In this document: piece after piece, positions 45,222 to 56,930 of the stretch | How the letters are laid out: the number at the start of each line of letters is the position of its first letter | Numbering within the stretch: position 1 is the first letter of the stretch | Source of the DNA: Craterostigma plantagineum | Taxonomy: Eukaryota; Streptophyta; Magnoliopsida; Lamiales; Linderniaceae | Assembly: GCA_027422505.1 (NCBI GenBank) | Contig: JAPQWV010001629.1 | Span: forward strand, 1-64,000 | Length of the DNA: 64,000 bases | Direction of reading: 5' to 3' | Position numbers and translations under genes: made by a program | Notes under the pieces: generated by a model | Seen by the model: the letters and a program-made list of their open reading frames with translations, nothing else | Database searches by the model: none | What the model was told of the DNA's origin: nothing

Positions 45222-45478
45222 GGTATCAGCAAATAAATTGAACAGCAATGGCTGAACATCGTGTACAGTCTCTGGGCCTCCAAGATTCAATAGCATTGCA
45301 CCGATCTTTTCATCTGTAGTGTGAGAAGGTGACTCGATATTGACGATGGGGTAAGTGGCTAAGCCACTCGATGATGATGATCTTACAACACAAAAGCATT
45401 GTTCTTATCATGTGAATCAGAGCACAATGCTTTGGTAGTAACAACAAAGTTGTGTTCAATTAAGCATGAAATGGAAAC
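45222..45478 (-). pseudogene. ferrochelatase exon (minus strand), isolated gene fragment
   Basis: Minus-strand reading gives [20 protein letters not shown] followed by [11 protein letters not shown], the N-terminal signature of plant plastid ferrochelatase, which inserts iron into protoporphyrin IX in haem synthesis. Upstream is a Ser-rich, poorly conserved stretch ([17 protein letters not shown]) as expected at the end of the transit peptide region. The exon is bounded by splice signals: TTTGCAG acceptor just right of 45478 and a GTATGT donor just left of 45222. One base is out of phase near 45384 (coding frame ...NNAFVL to RSSSSSG). No other ferrochelatase exon is visible within 10 kb, so this is a captured or stranded fragment. 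Confidence 0.8.
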
Positions 45479-45920
45479 CTGCAAATTGCACAAAGAGATC
45501 GTACTTAGAATCCCCCTACTGTTCAATAAGCATAATCATCTTTAATCATATATATATAAAAGTTCGTAGAGGGCTTTTGAATCTAGGCTTATATGTTGAA
45601 TTTATTAGGAAACATGCCACCCCTATAGCCTGCTGCTCTGTGACACGTCGGCTGTTCACGAGGGTCTTTATGCCATTAAAAAAGTATAAAATAATGTCCA
45701 TTTTAGCCTTATGTGTGGTTGTATTGCATAGTGGCATCATAAATGCGATTTGTATTCATTTTAATTTGATCTATAGACGACCGTTATTATGCATTTTTTC
45801 TTTATTATGCGTTTTTTTATTCATTTTATTTAATATGTGGTGCTTGGAATATCATAAGTCGAAAGACCAAAGGTCGTCTCTGATGAAGGTCTTATTTATT
45901 TGCTCTGCCTGACTGTTTGG
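45479..45920. other. no gene seen; intron-like or intergenic DNA
   Basis: One plus-strand frame (45466-45912) overlaps the exon on the other strand and has the Phe/Leu/Ile/Cys bias of random AT-rich DNA; I do not accept it as a gene. Confidence 0.5.
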
Positions 45921-47290
45921 TGTTGCTGGGGTTGTTTTGCATTTCATGGTTGTTTATCGATCCTTTGTATGAGTGTGTTTTTGTTTATTGTTGCAGGTTT
46001 CAAGCTATGATACAGTCGTGCAGTGTCCTATGGGTTTGAAGAGGAAGAATCAGTTCGGATGAAAATGTTATTTATATGCTCTATCTGACGATTTGGTGTT
46101 GGTGAGGTTGTTTTGCATTTCATGGTTGTTTATTGTTCCTCTGTATGTGTGTTTTCTGTTGATTGTTGCAGGTTTCAAGGCATGTGCAGTCGTGCAGCGT
46201 CCTACGGGTTTGAAGAGTATCTAATGGTGTTGTTGAAATTTTTTTGCATTTCATGGTTGTTTATCGTTGCCCTGTATGTGTGTGTGTTTGTTTACTGTTG
46301 CAGGTTCCAAGAGATACAGACGTGCAGTTATCTCTCGAATGCGCAAGGTCGTGCATGTTTTTTTCGGCTGGAAGAATATCTCTAAGGTTGGTTGGATCAT
46401 TCTTTGGTTATCATCATTGGTGTTTTGTAATGATACAGTCGTGCAGGTATCGTCCCATTGCGTGAGATATGTGAGGTGCTTTGAAGGTGTGTACGATTTT
46501 TATGATGCCTTTTTATTCATTTTAATTTGATTTATGGACGATTTTTATTCGTTATAATTTTGACTGTGGTCGTTTTTTATTATGCCTTTGGTGTGGCAGA
46601 TGCTATGTCTCACAGTTTGGTGTTGTTTAGTTTGTTTTGCGATCCGGTTTCTTTATCGACCATCTGCATGTTTGTATTTGTTTATTGTCACATGTTCCAA
46701 GCTATTTTGCAGTCGTTCAGCTAGCTACGGGTTTTAAAATTGCCTACTGGAGTTGTAATAGAATTCGATACAGTCGTGTAGTTATCTGTCCCCTGATTGT
46801 TTACTGTTGCAAGTTTCAAGGGATACAGACGTGTAGTTATCTCTCCACTGCGTAAGGTCGTGCATGTTTTTTGCACTTGAAAGCATTTCTCTAGGGTTGG
46901 TAGGATCATTTTTTGGTTATCATCATTGGTGTTTTGTAATGATACAGTGGTGCAGTTATCATCCCATTGCGTGGGATCTTTGAGGTGTTTTGAAGGTATG
47001 GCATGTACGATTTTTATGAGAAATGCGATTTGTATTCATTTTAATTTGATCTATAGACATCTTTACATTTTTATTCCTTTTGATTTAATATGCGGTGCTT
47101 GGAATATTATAGGTCGGAATCCAAAGGGTCATGTCGGCCGAAAGTCTTATTTATATGCTCTGACTGATAGTCTGGTGTTCTTGGGTTGTTTTGCATTTCA
47201 TGTTTGTTTATCGATCCTCTGTATGTGTGTGTGTTTGTTTATTGTTGCAGGTTTCAAGCTTAGAGTTCGGGTTAGATCATTGCGGGCTTT
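45921..47290 (+). repeat. diverged tandem repeats with GTTGCAGGTTTCAAG-like core
   Basis: About five irregular units of 150-250 bp, each containing TTTTGCATTTCATGGTTGTT, CTGTATGTGTGTG, TTTATTGTTGCAGGTTTCAA and GATACAGTCGTGCAGT-like words (near 45935, 46110, 46240, 46780 and 47185). The TGTTGCAG block looks like a splice acceptor followed by exon start, so the array may derive from repeated duplication of an intron-exon junction. Confidence 0.75.
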
Positions 47291-49850
47291 CGTCTTCTAA
47301 TGTAAAGGGTCGTTTGATACATGGGACAGGTTGTTTGACGCTACATGTGCTTTTTAATGTTTAATGATGTATTTTTTCTTCTATTTATTGTTCGATTTGT
47401 TTAAAAAATACATGGACGAATAAATTTTGAGCCATCTTAATTCCAATAAGTTTGTCATTAATGATAAATAAAAGGTCATACATAGAACGAGTTGTTTGAT
47501 GATGCATGTGTTTATTTAACAGCAATGCTATAATAGTTCCGTATTGATTTAGTTGATTCATAAAAGGTCGTTTAATACCTAGCACGGGTTGTGTAATGAT
47601 ACATGTGTTTATTTAACAACAATGCTATAATCATTCGTATTGTTTTATTAAAGTTACTATAATTCCATTAAGCGAACGTTCAAAGGATTTTGTAGTTCAG
47701 AGGTTAACTTGCTGTAATTGCATTAAACGTATTAATGAATGAGTGACTGCAATCCATTGCGTCATGTAAATTTCACTATTGAACATTTTTTGCACGACTT
47801 TAATCAAGCGACTGAATGAGGCCGTTGTTCTTAAATAGGGTCTCATACATACTCGACTTTAAACATGTTAATGAATGAGCCACTGCGGTAGACTAGGGCG
47901 TTTAAATTTACACTATTGGCAACAATATTTCCACGGCTGAAAAACAGACGACTGAATGACCGTCTGCTTATTGTAGTTAAAAGTTTTTTTAATTCTGACA
48001 ACAAATCATTTCGTATTTATCATCATATCGATTTACTAAAGTCGCTATTGAAAGTTTTTTGCACGTCGAAATCAAGTGACTGAACGAGTTCGATGTTCTT
48101 AAATAGTGTCTACTCGACTTTAAACGTGTTAATAAATGAGCCGATGCGGTACACTAAGGCGTATGAATTTACACTATTGACAATAATATTTCCACGGCTG
48201 AAACAGACTACTGAATGACCGTCTAATGGTATGCAAACGGTCCGTTTACGACTGAATGACCGTCTAATGGATGCAAACGGTCCGTTTTATACCCGTGCCA
48301 ACTACATTGGCTGAATCTTCTATTGTAGTTCAAAGATTTGGCTTTCATTCTTATCCTTACATGGATTTACTGAAGTTTTTATAATTGCATTAAACGTATT
48401 AAGATAACATAGCTATAGCCAATGTTTGGAATCGGATAAGAATACACTGATGCTGAAGTTAGTGCTTTTAATTATGACAACAAATCGTTTTGTAGTCGTA
48501 TTATATTAATGTACTGGAGTTGTTACATTGCATTAACCGCATTAACATAGCATTGCGACAGGCAAGGCTTGGAAATCGATGAAATACAATACATTTGAAA
48601 ATCTTATTGTAGTTCAAAGGTTTTGTTTGTCCTGACAATAAATCATTTCATATTATGATAATATTGTTTTACTAACGTTACTATAATTGCACTAAATGTA
48701 TTAATGAATGAGCGACTGTAATACAATTCTCCATTTAAAAGTACATTATTGCCAAATACTCGCTCAGCTGAAAAACAGCTCACTAAATGAGGCCGTTTAT
48801 GGAATCGTATTAATACGTTTATGGAAAATGTTTGAGCAACTGAAAATAGGCGACTAAATGAGATCGTTGACGGAATCTAAACGTTGGGGTGAGTTTCTTA
48901 ATTAGAGTCTTATACATACTCGATATTTTTGAATATCATCATTAATGATACGCAGATCAATGGAATGAAAACGTTGTTTTTTAATTATGAAGACAAAGCC
49001 ATTCTATTCCTATTATATTGATTTACTGAAGTTGCTATAATTGCATTAACCATCTTAACATACCTTGGAGATAGACAAGTCTCGAAAATAGATGAGAGTA
49101 CAGTGCTATTGAATCGTATTGTAGTAGGATAGGTATAGCCAATGTTTGGAATCGAATAAGAATATACTACTGCTGAATTTCACAGGCTTGTCTGTATATT
49201 ATCTTATTGTGGTTCAAAGAGTTGAATTTTAATTATGACAACAAATCGTTTCGTATTTTATTAATTGATTTACTAAAGATGCTATAATTACATTAACCGT
49301 ATTTAACAAAATATGGCGATTGACATGGCTTGGAAATAGATGAGAATACAATACGGTAGATGATAATCTTATTGTAGTTCAATGCTTTTAATGCTGAACG
49401 TAAATGATTTTTCATTATCATTGGATTACTATACTTTCATTATCCGTATTAAGATAACATAGCTATAGCTAATGTTGCGACCCCGATTAGAATACACTAC
49501 TCCTGAAGTTGATATGGTTGCCTTTATTAATTGATGACGTGTCAATCGATTGTAATACACTACGCTATTTAAATTTGCGCTATTTACAATTATTTAGGCG
49601 ACTAAAAAACAGACTACTGAATAATGTATTGTTAGTTTGGAACAAATAGGTATATTGACGAGTAAGGGCTTCTTTATTTTCTAAAATATTATATGTATTA
49701 AACGGTGTAGAAATAACTTTTCCTTCATTCATGACAAATACATGTTCTATACCCGTTTCAAATACATTCGCTTAATCTTCTCTTATTGTAGTTGAAAGGT
49801 ATTTCTTTTAATCCTATGACAATAGATCGTTTCATATTATTCTTATATAT
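47291..49850. repeat. AT-rich region of diverged interspersed direct repeats; no gene
   Basis: Recurrent phrases include CTTATTGTAGTTCAAAG (48330, 48601, 49203, 49371, 49782), ATTATGACAACAAATCGTTT, and TATAGCCAATGTTTGGAATCG followed by AATACACTA (48410, 49135, 49460). A clean 45-bp tandem pair around 48200-48290 contains CCGTCTAATGG and AAACGGTCCGTTT. There is no plausible coding frame. It could be the sub-terminal repeat zone of a large DNA transposon. Confidence 0.6.
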
Positions 49851-50133
49851 AGAGAGAGAATCCCTCCTCCAATTCTTAATATTAAGAAACAGTTGTTAGC
49901 TGGTAGTTTTTAACATTCCAGCTATTCACTCGTCTTTTCGGAGATATCATCATGGTCCTACCGAATAATTATTCCGTACTTAATTCTTTAACCCCGAAGA
50001 TGGGAAACACTACAATAATTGTTCGGCTTTGCGGTCATGGAGAGCTACTAATTTTAGAAGAAATGGAGAACTGATGTTAGCTGGCTTAATGTTACTAGAT
50101 GAAGAGGTATTAAATTTTTACTTTATATGCAAT

Positions 50134-50148
50134 CCCCCCCCCCCCCCC
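50134..50148 (+). repeat. C15 homopolymer
   Basis: Fifteen consecutive C in an intron of the RPA-like gene. A matching G15 run lies at 51351-51365 and a near-pure C/G patch at 50461-50477. Confidence 0.95.
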
Positions 50149-51350
50149 AACTATTTTTTGTTTTTGTTATAGGGAAGAGGGCTGTCTGTTTTCAATATCA
50201 ACCTTTGATATTGTGAATTCTCCAGAAAGATATCGTACAATAGAGCATAGTCATATGATACGTTACAATAGACGTACGACTATGTCTCAAAGTGCTGGTC
50301 ATGATCTTATGATAAAAAGAGAAATTTCAGTTTCGTTCATCTCAGTACTTGGAGACAAATGCCGGATTGCGGAATTATTTACCAGGTTTGCTCCTCTATC
50401 TCTATAGAATGGTTATGTATTCCTTTTGAGTGGAGGTACATTGGTTCATCAAAGAAATTCCCCCCACCCCCCGGGGGATTAGATGTCATTGCACTGGTTT
50501 CATCCATTGTTGAGCCGGATGACAGTGGTAATGGGATTTCATCGCGGACTATGCTGAATATAATTCTGGAAGGGTATGTTTTTTTCCCAACAATCTTATT
50601 ATTCTCATTCATAGTCTTCATTTTGTGAATTGTCGCGAGGAAATGTTTTTATTTGTAGCGGCTACCGTGCAACTGTTACTGCTTGGGATGAGCAGTCGCG
50701 CGAGTTTCATAAGAGGCTTAAAGGAATTGTTGGGGACGATATTGTGATTATTGTGACGAATATCAATCCACGGATGTTTCAAGGTGTTTTGTATGTCGAA
50801 GTACTTTTTTTCTAAACAAATATTGTAATCGTATTATTTAATCAGGTTTATCTGAATACAACCTCTTCAAGTGCTCTTTATATTAATGGAGATGGTCCGT
50901 CGGTTTTGGAGTTCCGTAAACAGTAAGAATTCCTTTGTTCATGTGCACAGTTCCTTTATGTATTCTGTAATTCAGTATTTTTAAGTACTGATTTAACGGT
51001 TTATGTTTATTTTTTATAAGATGAATCTAGATAACGGTTCTACATCTACGCCATTAATTACCAATGTCAGACCGGCAACAAAGAGTAATCTGTCGGATAT
51101 ATACGCTATACTACGTTCGGATCCTGAACAGGTTTTATTCAAATATTTATACGAAAGCATCCTACGTCGTCGTTCCATTGCACTAACATTCTTTGTTCGT
51201 TAGGAGCGTGATTTTTCATGCAAAGCAAGGATACTTGATATAATTAGCCGAAGTGGTTGGAATTATATTTCTTCCTCCACACATGTTTATCCAAGTTGAG
51301 AAAGACTGAGGAATCGCTAATTTGCTACAAATGTGACAATTTAATGCTTT

Positions 51351-51365
51351 GGGGGGGGGGGGGGG
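51351..51365 (+). repeat. G15 homopolymer in the RPA-like gene
   Basis: Fifteen consecutive G directly after the degraded zinc-ribbon codons (CDNLM, CTTT). It may be a mutation or an assembly artefact. Confidence 0.9.
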
Positions 51366-52249
51366 TTTGCGGTATTGTTCACTGTAATATATTAACAACT
51401 ATCACCCGGTAAAGTAATTCATTCGTATTTATTTAGTGCATTTTTCTTTGCATAGTTTCCGTATTGAGGTGGATCTGAATGGGTACTTTTGTTATATTTG
51501 ACGGCCCAACTAAGAAATATACGAATACAACGGCAGAAGACCTGAGGAACACTATGGCGAGTACCTATTTTTATCTCTATTTTGATAATAGAATTGTCGT
51601 CATATATTTTACAATTGTCACAGAAGACTGTAATTGAAGACGACGATATTGGAGTTGAAGAGCTCCCTGACTGTATTCGTTCTTTAGTTGGGAAGTCTTT
51701 CAACTTTTTTGTGAGGATCAAGCCGTTTGATTTAAAAGTTTATATAAAAGCTTGACGTTATCCGTATGTCGGAAATTCTTGATGTTAAGGACGTGTCCGA
51801 TCAGCAAAAGTCAACTGAGGTAAAAGTCAGAGATAGTCTGCGAATTTTTTAATGGTGGTTGATTGTCTTTCACTTTCTAATGCAGGGATCGATCTGTGCT
51901 CTTGAGGTTTCACATCCCCTGTCAGATGAGGTATCCATGGTTGAACTCGTTCTTTCAGATGAATTGCGGGTTGTATAGAAAAACCAAAGGCCCATGTGGG
52001 AAAAGCGTGATGAGGACTCGAGCTGCTGCAAAGGATCTCAGTACAATAGAAAGCAATACAGATGATGAGGATGCTATTTTAGCAACGTATCAGAAGGGTA
52101 AACGCAAGAAAATCAAGAAGGAAACAAACCAGCCCCAATAGTTTTTATGTCTGTTTTTTGTTATCTTAGCGTTGTTTTGGGCTTTTTTACTGTGTTGAGC
52201 TAGCTATTTCACCGTCTATCTTGAAATTCTAAGTTCATTTATCGTTCAA

Positions 52250-53200
52250 TATGATCAATATATACAACAATAATATTGCCAATAAGAAATTGATACCAAC
52301 ATTATATTACTGACAATGTATTATAGAAAACTGTTATAATAATCTAAGTGTTGATGTTCTTCAAAATTGAAAACTGAAAACGCACGACTGAATATTGTAT
52401 TTTATTACTATCAGACAGACTACCAACCTTCGTTCATGAATCCGCATAGACACCAAAGGCGACTGTGAGTAAAATGCATAAGTTCTATTACTTAATTGTG
52501 TTGTTAAGGGTCAAATATTTATTCAATTTCGACTATCTAACTATTCACAATTAAAGGATCCTTTTAAAATTAAGCCTTTTGTATTTATTTAAGTATGAAT
52601 AATGGTTATTAGTTGATACCAGCATTATATTACTGAGTGTATTATGGAAAACTGTTAGAAAAATGTGATTGTTGACATTCTTCAAAATTGAGCCCTGAAA
52701 GCGTACTACTGAATTTTGTATTTTATTTTTCTCCGACTGACAATTATTCCAACCCGTGTTCGTGAATCGGCGAATGCCACAAGGACGAATGTGACTAAAA
52801 TGCATAAGTTGTATTACTTAATTGCGCTGTTAAAGGTCAATTATACCAACCTATGTTCATGAATCCACCTACACTCCAGAGGCGAATGGGAGTAAAATGC
52901 ATAAGTTATATTACTTAATTGCGTTGTTAAGGGTCAATTATTTATTCAATATCGACTATGTAACTATTCGCAATTAAAGGTTCCTTCTAAAATTAAGTCA
53001 TGTGTTTTGTATTTAGTTAAGTAATAATAAAGGTTTTGGTTGATACCAACATTAATTGCATTATTAAGGGTCAATTATTTGGTCGTTTTCGACTATTTAA
53101 CTATTGACAATTAAAAGGTCCTTTTAAAATTGAGCTATGCCTTTTATATTTATTTAGTTATTGATAAAGGTTATTGCTTATATTACCATTATTCAAAAAT
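52250..53200 (+). repeat. diverged tandem repeats, period about 325 bp then shorter
   Basis: TTGATACCAACATTATATTACTGA at about 52288 recurs at 52613 and partly at 53039. AAAATGCATAAGTT...TATTACTTAATTG recurs at 52470, 52800 and 52895, and CTATTCACAATTAAAGG-like phrases at 52540, 52965 and 53100. There is no coding frame. The style resembles the repeats at 47.3-49.9 kb on the other side of the RPA-like gene. Confidence 0.75.
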
Positions 53201-53840
53201 AAAACCACGACTGACCTTTAAAGTTCCCTGTTTAAATATTTAACTACTTAATTACATATAAATTCTTTTATAATAATCCAATAAATGTTTGCGAACTTTC
53301 ACATAGCTCATTTTTGCAATAGTAGTTGGCATAACGTTTATACGACTGTCCACTATAAGAAGATATGACTATACAATATATGATCATGTGCGTAATAAAT
53401 GAACATTAATTGAAAATAAAATGTGTCAAATTCTTATAATTCTTTCCATAATAACTATTTAATTACTTAAATACATATCAATTGGTTTATAATAATAACG
53501 AAATAAAAGGACAGCTGTTTAACTTCCAGTCTTTCATCAATTCATTTATTGAGTAATTGCTTCGTGGGGTTCTGTGTGGTTTTGGGGCGAATATGTGAAG
53601 GGGTATAACTTTTGGACACGTGCTATTCTATGAATAGCTAACATTATTGTGCCTTTTATTCAGCTCTTAGATCCCTTTCAGTCTGGTTCGTCTGATCTGT
53701 ATCGTACTATACAGGTGCGCCCCTTCACCTTGACCCACCTGATTAAATTATATGCAACCGTTCAACTTGGGTATTTAATCTCGCGATACTTTGAAAGAAA
53801 TAAATATGCCTACTGTTTTTGAAAAATTAATACGATGAAT
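53201..53840. other. AT-rich, no feature recognised
   Basis: No frame, repeat or site that I can support. It probably contains 5' exons or introns of the gene that follows (for example around 53680-53715). Confidence 0.4.
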
Positions 53841-53845
53841 GAAAT

Positions 53846-55256
53846 ATGCAATTATTTACAGAGAAGTTTTGCAGATTTGCAAAATTTTCAATATCTCAAA
53901 TGATCGTCGGTATCAACAGAAAGATTGATGACTATGTCCAAAGTGCTGCTCAGAGGTTTGATGCATTGCAAACTAGATATGATTCATGCCACTGTGCTGA
54001 AGAATATGGGAAGAACGATCGACCAACACTTTGAATAGATCAACTTGAAGTTGACGACGTTAGAGAACAGATTAGGTATTACTGTTTTCTGACAATTTAT
54101 GTAATCATTTATATGCTTTATTTTCATATTAAATGACTTGCTGATGAATTTTCTGCACAAATATTCCTACACATGTAGATGATTTGCGCGGGGCAGCGAA
54201 TACTGATGTTCATGCGGAGGACGAGCAACAACGACGCCCCAAAATACAGCGAACTCTCACAACTATGGCAAACAAACGGAAGCTTCCGGTCATTTTGCCA
54301 ACTTCAATACCAAATTCCCCCTCAGATACTGTCACAGATAGTTCCCTTAATAGTGCATTTGAAAATCGTATTAGTGGAGTTCTTGCTATGTTTCCATATG
54401 TATCTGTGATCATTGAGAACATGGGCCCAGATGTGTACGTTACCGGATCTTTGCGGAGCCTGCGTGGACAACAGTTTCTTGCAATGCAGATGAAAAATGT
54501 TGCGTGGCTACTTGATGAGGTATGTTATGTTATATTGACGAGTGATATTTGGCATCTATAATTGAATAAAAATTGTTTTTTGTAGCATATTGATGAAAGC
54601 ATGCGCGGGTTTACTGGACTCCAGAGAAAAACAAACATCGCACGCCCTTCCATTGCATTCATGAATACTACATTCAATCAGGTATTTACAGCAGAATACA
54701 GATTGGAAGGTGAATACGACGTTTCTGTAATCAAGCCTTATGCCGACGGAACCGTACTCGACTGGCCTGCAACGCCGTGGACTGCATATGATATCATTGT
54801 TGTCCCAGTAAATGTTAATCAATGTCATTGGGTTCTTGAAATAGTAGACTACAGAGCAAGGACTGTCACTGTACATGATTCAGACATCACATGCGATATG
54901 GATATGAGAATTTTCAAGCAGGCTTTTGGTAGGACATTGCATACTATGCAATTTCTACTTGACCATCTTCATTTGACGAATGGGCGTACTGAGTTCACCA
55001 TTACAAGAGATGAAAATTACCCCCCAAAGCTACAATGTAAGGCGTCACTTTTTATTTCACCCATATGTATGCATACAATTTACGTACCATTTTTTGAAAA
55101 TTGTTCGTTTCCTCTAATTTGCTGACAGGGGTGAATGTGGTGTACACGTCTTGCGTTCGGCGTTTGCCTTGATGTTGTGGACGATTCTGTCTACGGAATC
55201 ACCAAAAACACATAAGAGATTTCAGGAAATATCTCGCAGTTGCTCTTACCTGCAAT
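53846..55256 (+). CDS. Ulp1-type cysteine protease (peptidase family C48), multi-exon
   Basis: Likely exons are 53860-54033 (unclear), 54182-54520, 54585-55036 and 55130-55256. Protease hallmarks: VAWLLDE ending at a GTATGT donor, continued after a TAG acceptor as HIDESMRGF (the usual substrate-groove start WL..HID); VPVNVNQCHWVLEIVDYRAR with the catalytic His codon at 54825-54827; TVTVHDSD with the catalytic Asp at 54877-54879; and after an intron of about 90 bp RGECGVHVLRSAFALMLW with the catalytic Cys at 55136-55138. The triad is complete. Family members cleave SUMO or other ubiquitin-like proteins, and many plant copies are carried by Mutator-like transposons. The N-terminal part is Gln/Arg-rich and unrecognised. 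The N-terminal extent is unsure. Confidence 0.75.
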
Positions 55257-56042
55257 AGATTTATATGAATGCTTAAGTTTGCAGTTTTCATTTCTTTGTG
55301 GTGTTCTATTCCTTACGATATTAGTAAGCATGTACTTTATGTTATTTGGTGGTCTTCATCTTGCCCAAAAATATTAAACGTTGCATTATTGACATTCAAT
55401 ATAATAATTTAATTTGCAGTACTGACCAGTATTTACACGTCGCGTTGAATTGGAAAAGTTCATGCCTTCCAATAAATAAAACTAACGTTTACACGACCGA
55501 TTAATAATAGCCAATTATATATCACAAGTTTTTTAATGACATTGTCAAATCATATAGCCATACAATCATAATATATCGCATAATTACATATTGAGTTCGG
55601 ATACAAGTATGTTAAATAAACTCTAATGCTAAAAAGCAACGTAAAGTAAATTATTAAATTCTAAATGATGTATATAACGCATAATAACTTTCTATCGGAA
55701 CTCATTATAAGCTCACATACCGATACTGAAATCTGCTAACTTATTAAACCTATAAACACTTCGAAGTAAAGGTTTAAAAGATCGGCCCACAATTAATTTT
55801 TTTATTTCAACATATTGGGTTATTTGATAACGAGTGGCCCAACATTTATCTTATTACTGAACTAAATTTCCAATCCCGCTGCACTAAACCCCTCCCTCTC
55901 AAAGAAAGGTAGTATCGAAAACAGTCAGAGTATATTGTTGTCGGAATTTTGGAAGCACAACTTGGTGTTGCGCATTTGAGAGATCAGTAAGATTATTACT
56001 CTCTGTAGGATTGAATCTATTAATATTTTTCGTCCGTTTGCC
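55257..56042. other. AT-rich spacer between the protease gene and the DUF1985 gene
   Basis: No gene or repeat recognised. Two TATA-like strings and the sequence before the ATG at 56043 could be the promoter of the next gene, but this is not supported by anything specific. Confidence 0.4.
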
Positions 56043-56930
56043 ATGGGTAGCAAGATCTTTGAGGTTAGTACTATGTCATATTTATGGCTGTGAAATATGA
56101 TATATGTGAAAATCGAAAATTTCTGGGTGTGCGTTTTTGAATGTATCATATGATATTGTTAAATGCTATGTTGTTATTGTTCTATGTATCAATTTGGGTT
56201 TCTGAATGTATCATGTGATATTGCTAACTGATATGCTGTTATTGTTCTGAGTATCAATTTGCTACATTGTTTTAATACAGGCAGTATTAGAAACACGGTT
56301 CCTCAGAGGATCTCTGAAGCCAGGAAGAGTGGTAATATTTGCCGCTTTTAAAGATATATGCACGTGTCTAATGGAAATCTTGAATAGAGCGGAGATAGCT
56401 GAGATGGTTTCAAAAAGCCAATTTGGACGTTTTATAGTGGCTGGAGAGAATTTTCAGTTATCAGGGCAGTTGTTATGGTATATGATGCAATGTCAAATGA
56501 AATATGATGACAAAGATGAGCTGTGGATGGTTATTGAAGATAGACCCCTACGGTTTTCGTCAGTAGAATACTCGCTGCTGACATGCCTCAAATTTGGCAC
56601 TGAGGATCCAATAGATGTTAATACAGCCTTTATTACAAGACATTTTGGAAACGAAAAAAAAAATTATGTTGCGAGACATAAAGAATCGACTGAATACGAT
56701 GAGAAGCCCTTCAGATAGTACCGTTGATGTTGAGAAACTAAAGTTGGCGAGTTTGATGTTTGTCTCCGGAGTCATTCAGTTACGAAGTAATAGAGATACC
56801 GCTTACGTCGATACTGCAATAATGTATTTGGTGAAGATTTTGAGAAATTCAATGCTTGCCAATGGGGAACCTTAGCATTCAATGAAGCCCTAAAGTCAAT
56901 TAAGCACAGAATTATGCTATTGGATCGAAA
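56043..56930 (+). pseudogene. DUF1985-domain gene, 5' part, truncated by a copia insertion
   Basis: Exon 1 is MGSKIFE (56043-56063) with a GTTAGT donor. Exon 2 starts after TACAG at 56280: AVLETRFLRGSLKPGRVVIF, then VSKSQFGRFIVAGENFQLSG, QLLWYMMQCQ, KDELWMVIEDRPLRFSSVEY and LLTCLKFGTED. After a shift in the run of A at 56650-56660 it reads EKLKLASLMFVSGVIQLRSN, and after a second shift near 56838 FEKFNACQWGTLAFNEALKS. This is the complete order of the plant DUF1985 domain, which is usually fused to a Ulp1 protease in Mutator-like cargo genes. Here DUF1985 lies downstream of a separate Ulp1 gene. The gene ends where a minus-strand copia leader begins near 56915-56930. Confidence 0.75.

Larger units (their letters stand above)
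50018..52141 (+). pseudogene. RPA70-like OB-fold gene, multi-exon, partly degraded
   Basis: Exon pieces on plus, in order: SWRATNFRRNGELMLAGLML (to a GT at about 50107); IVNSPERYRTIEHSHMIRYN (50213-50390); GGLDVIALVSSIVEPDDSGN (to 50572); YRATVTAWDEQSREFHKRLK and GDDIVIIVTNINPR (50660-50782); LYLNTTSSSALYINGDGPSV (50847-50921); SDIYAILRSDPEQ (51021-51131); ERDFSCKARILDIISRSGWN and ICYKCDNLM (51204-51350); GTFVIFDGPTKKYTN (51480-51560); ELPDCIRSLVGKSFNFFVRI (51625-51738); and a basic C-terminus GKRKKIKKE (51887-52141). This is the order of replication protein A large-subunit OB folds plus the C-terminal zinc-ribbon fold; RPA binds single-stranded DNA. One CxxC pair of the ribbon is lost, and the sequence has frame shifts and a 15-G run. 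Such genes occur as host RPA paralogues and as Helitron cargo. Confidence 0.75.

Noticed and set aside
45466..45912. 148-codon membrane-like frame
   Set aside because: AT-rich chance frame overlapping the ferrochelatase exon on the other strand, no start context or homologue.
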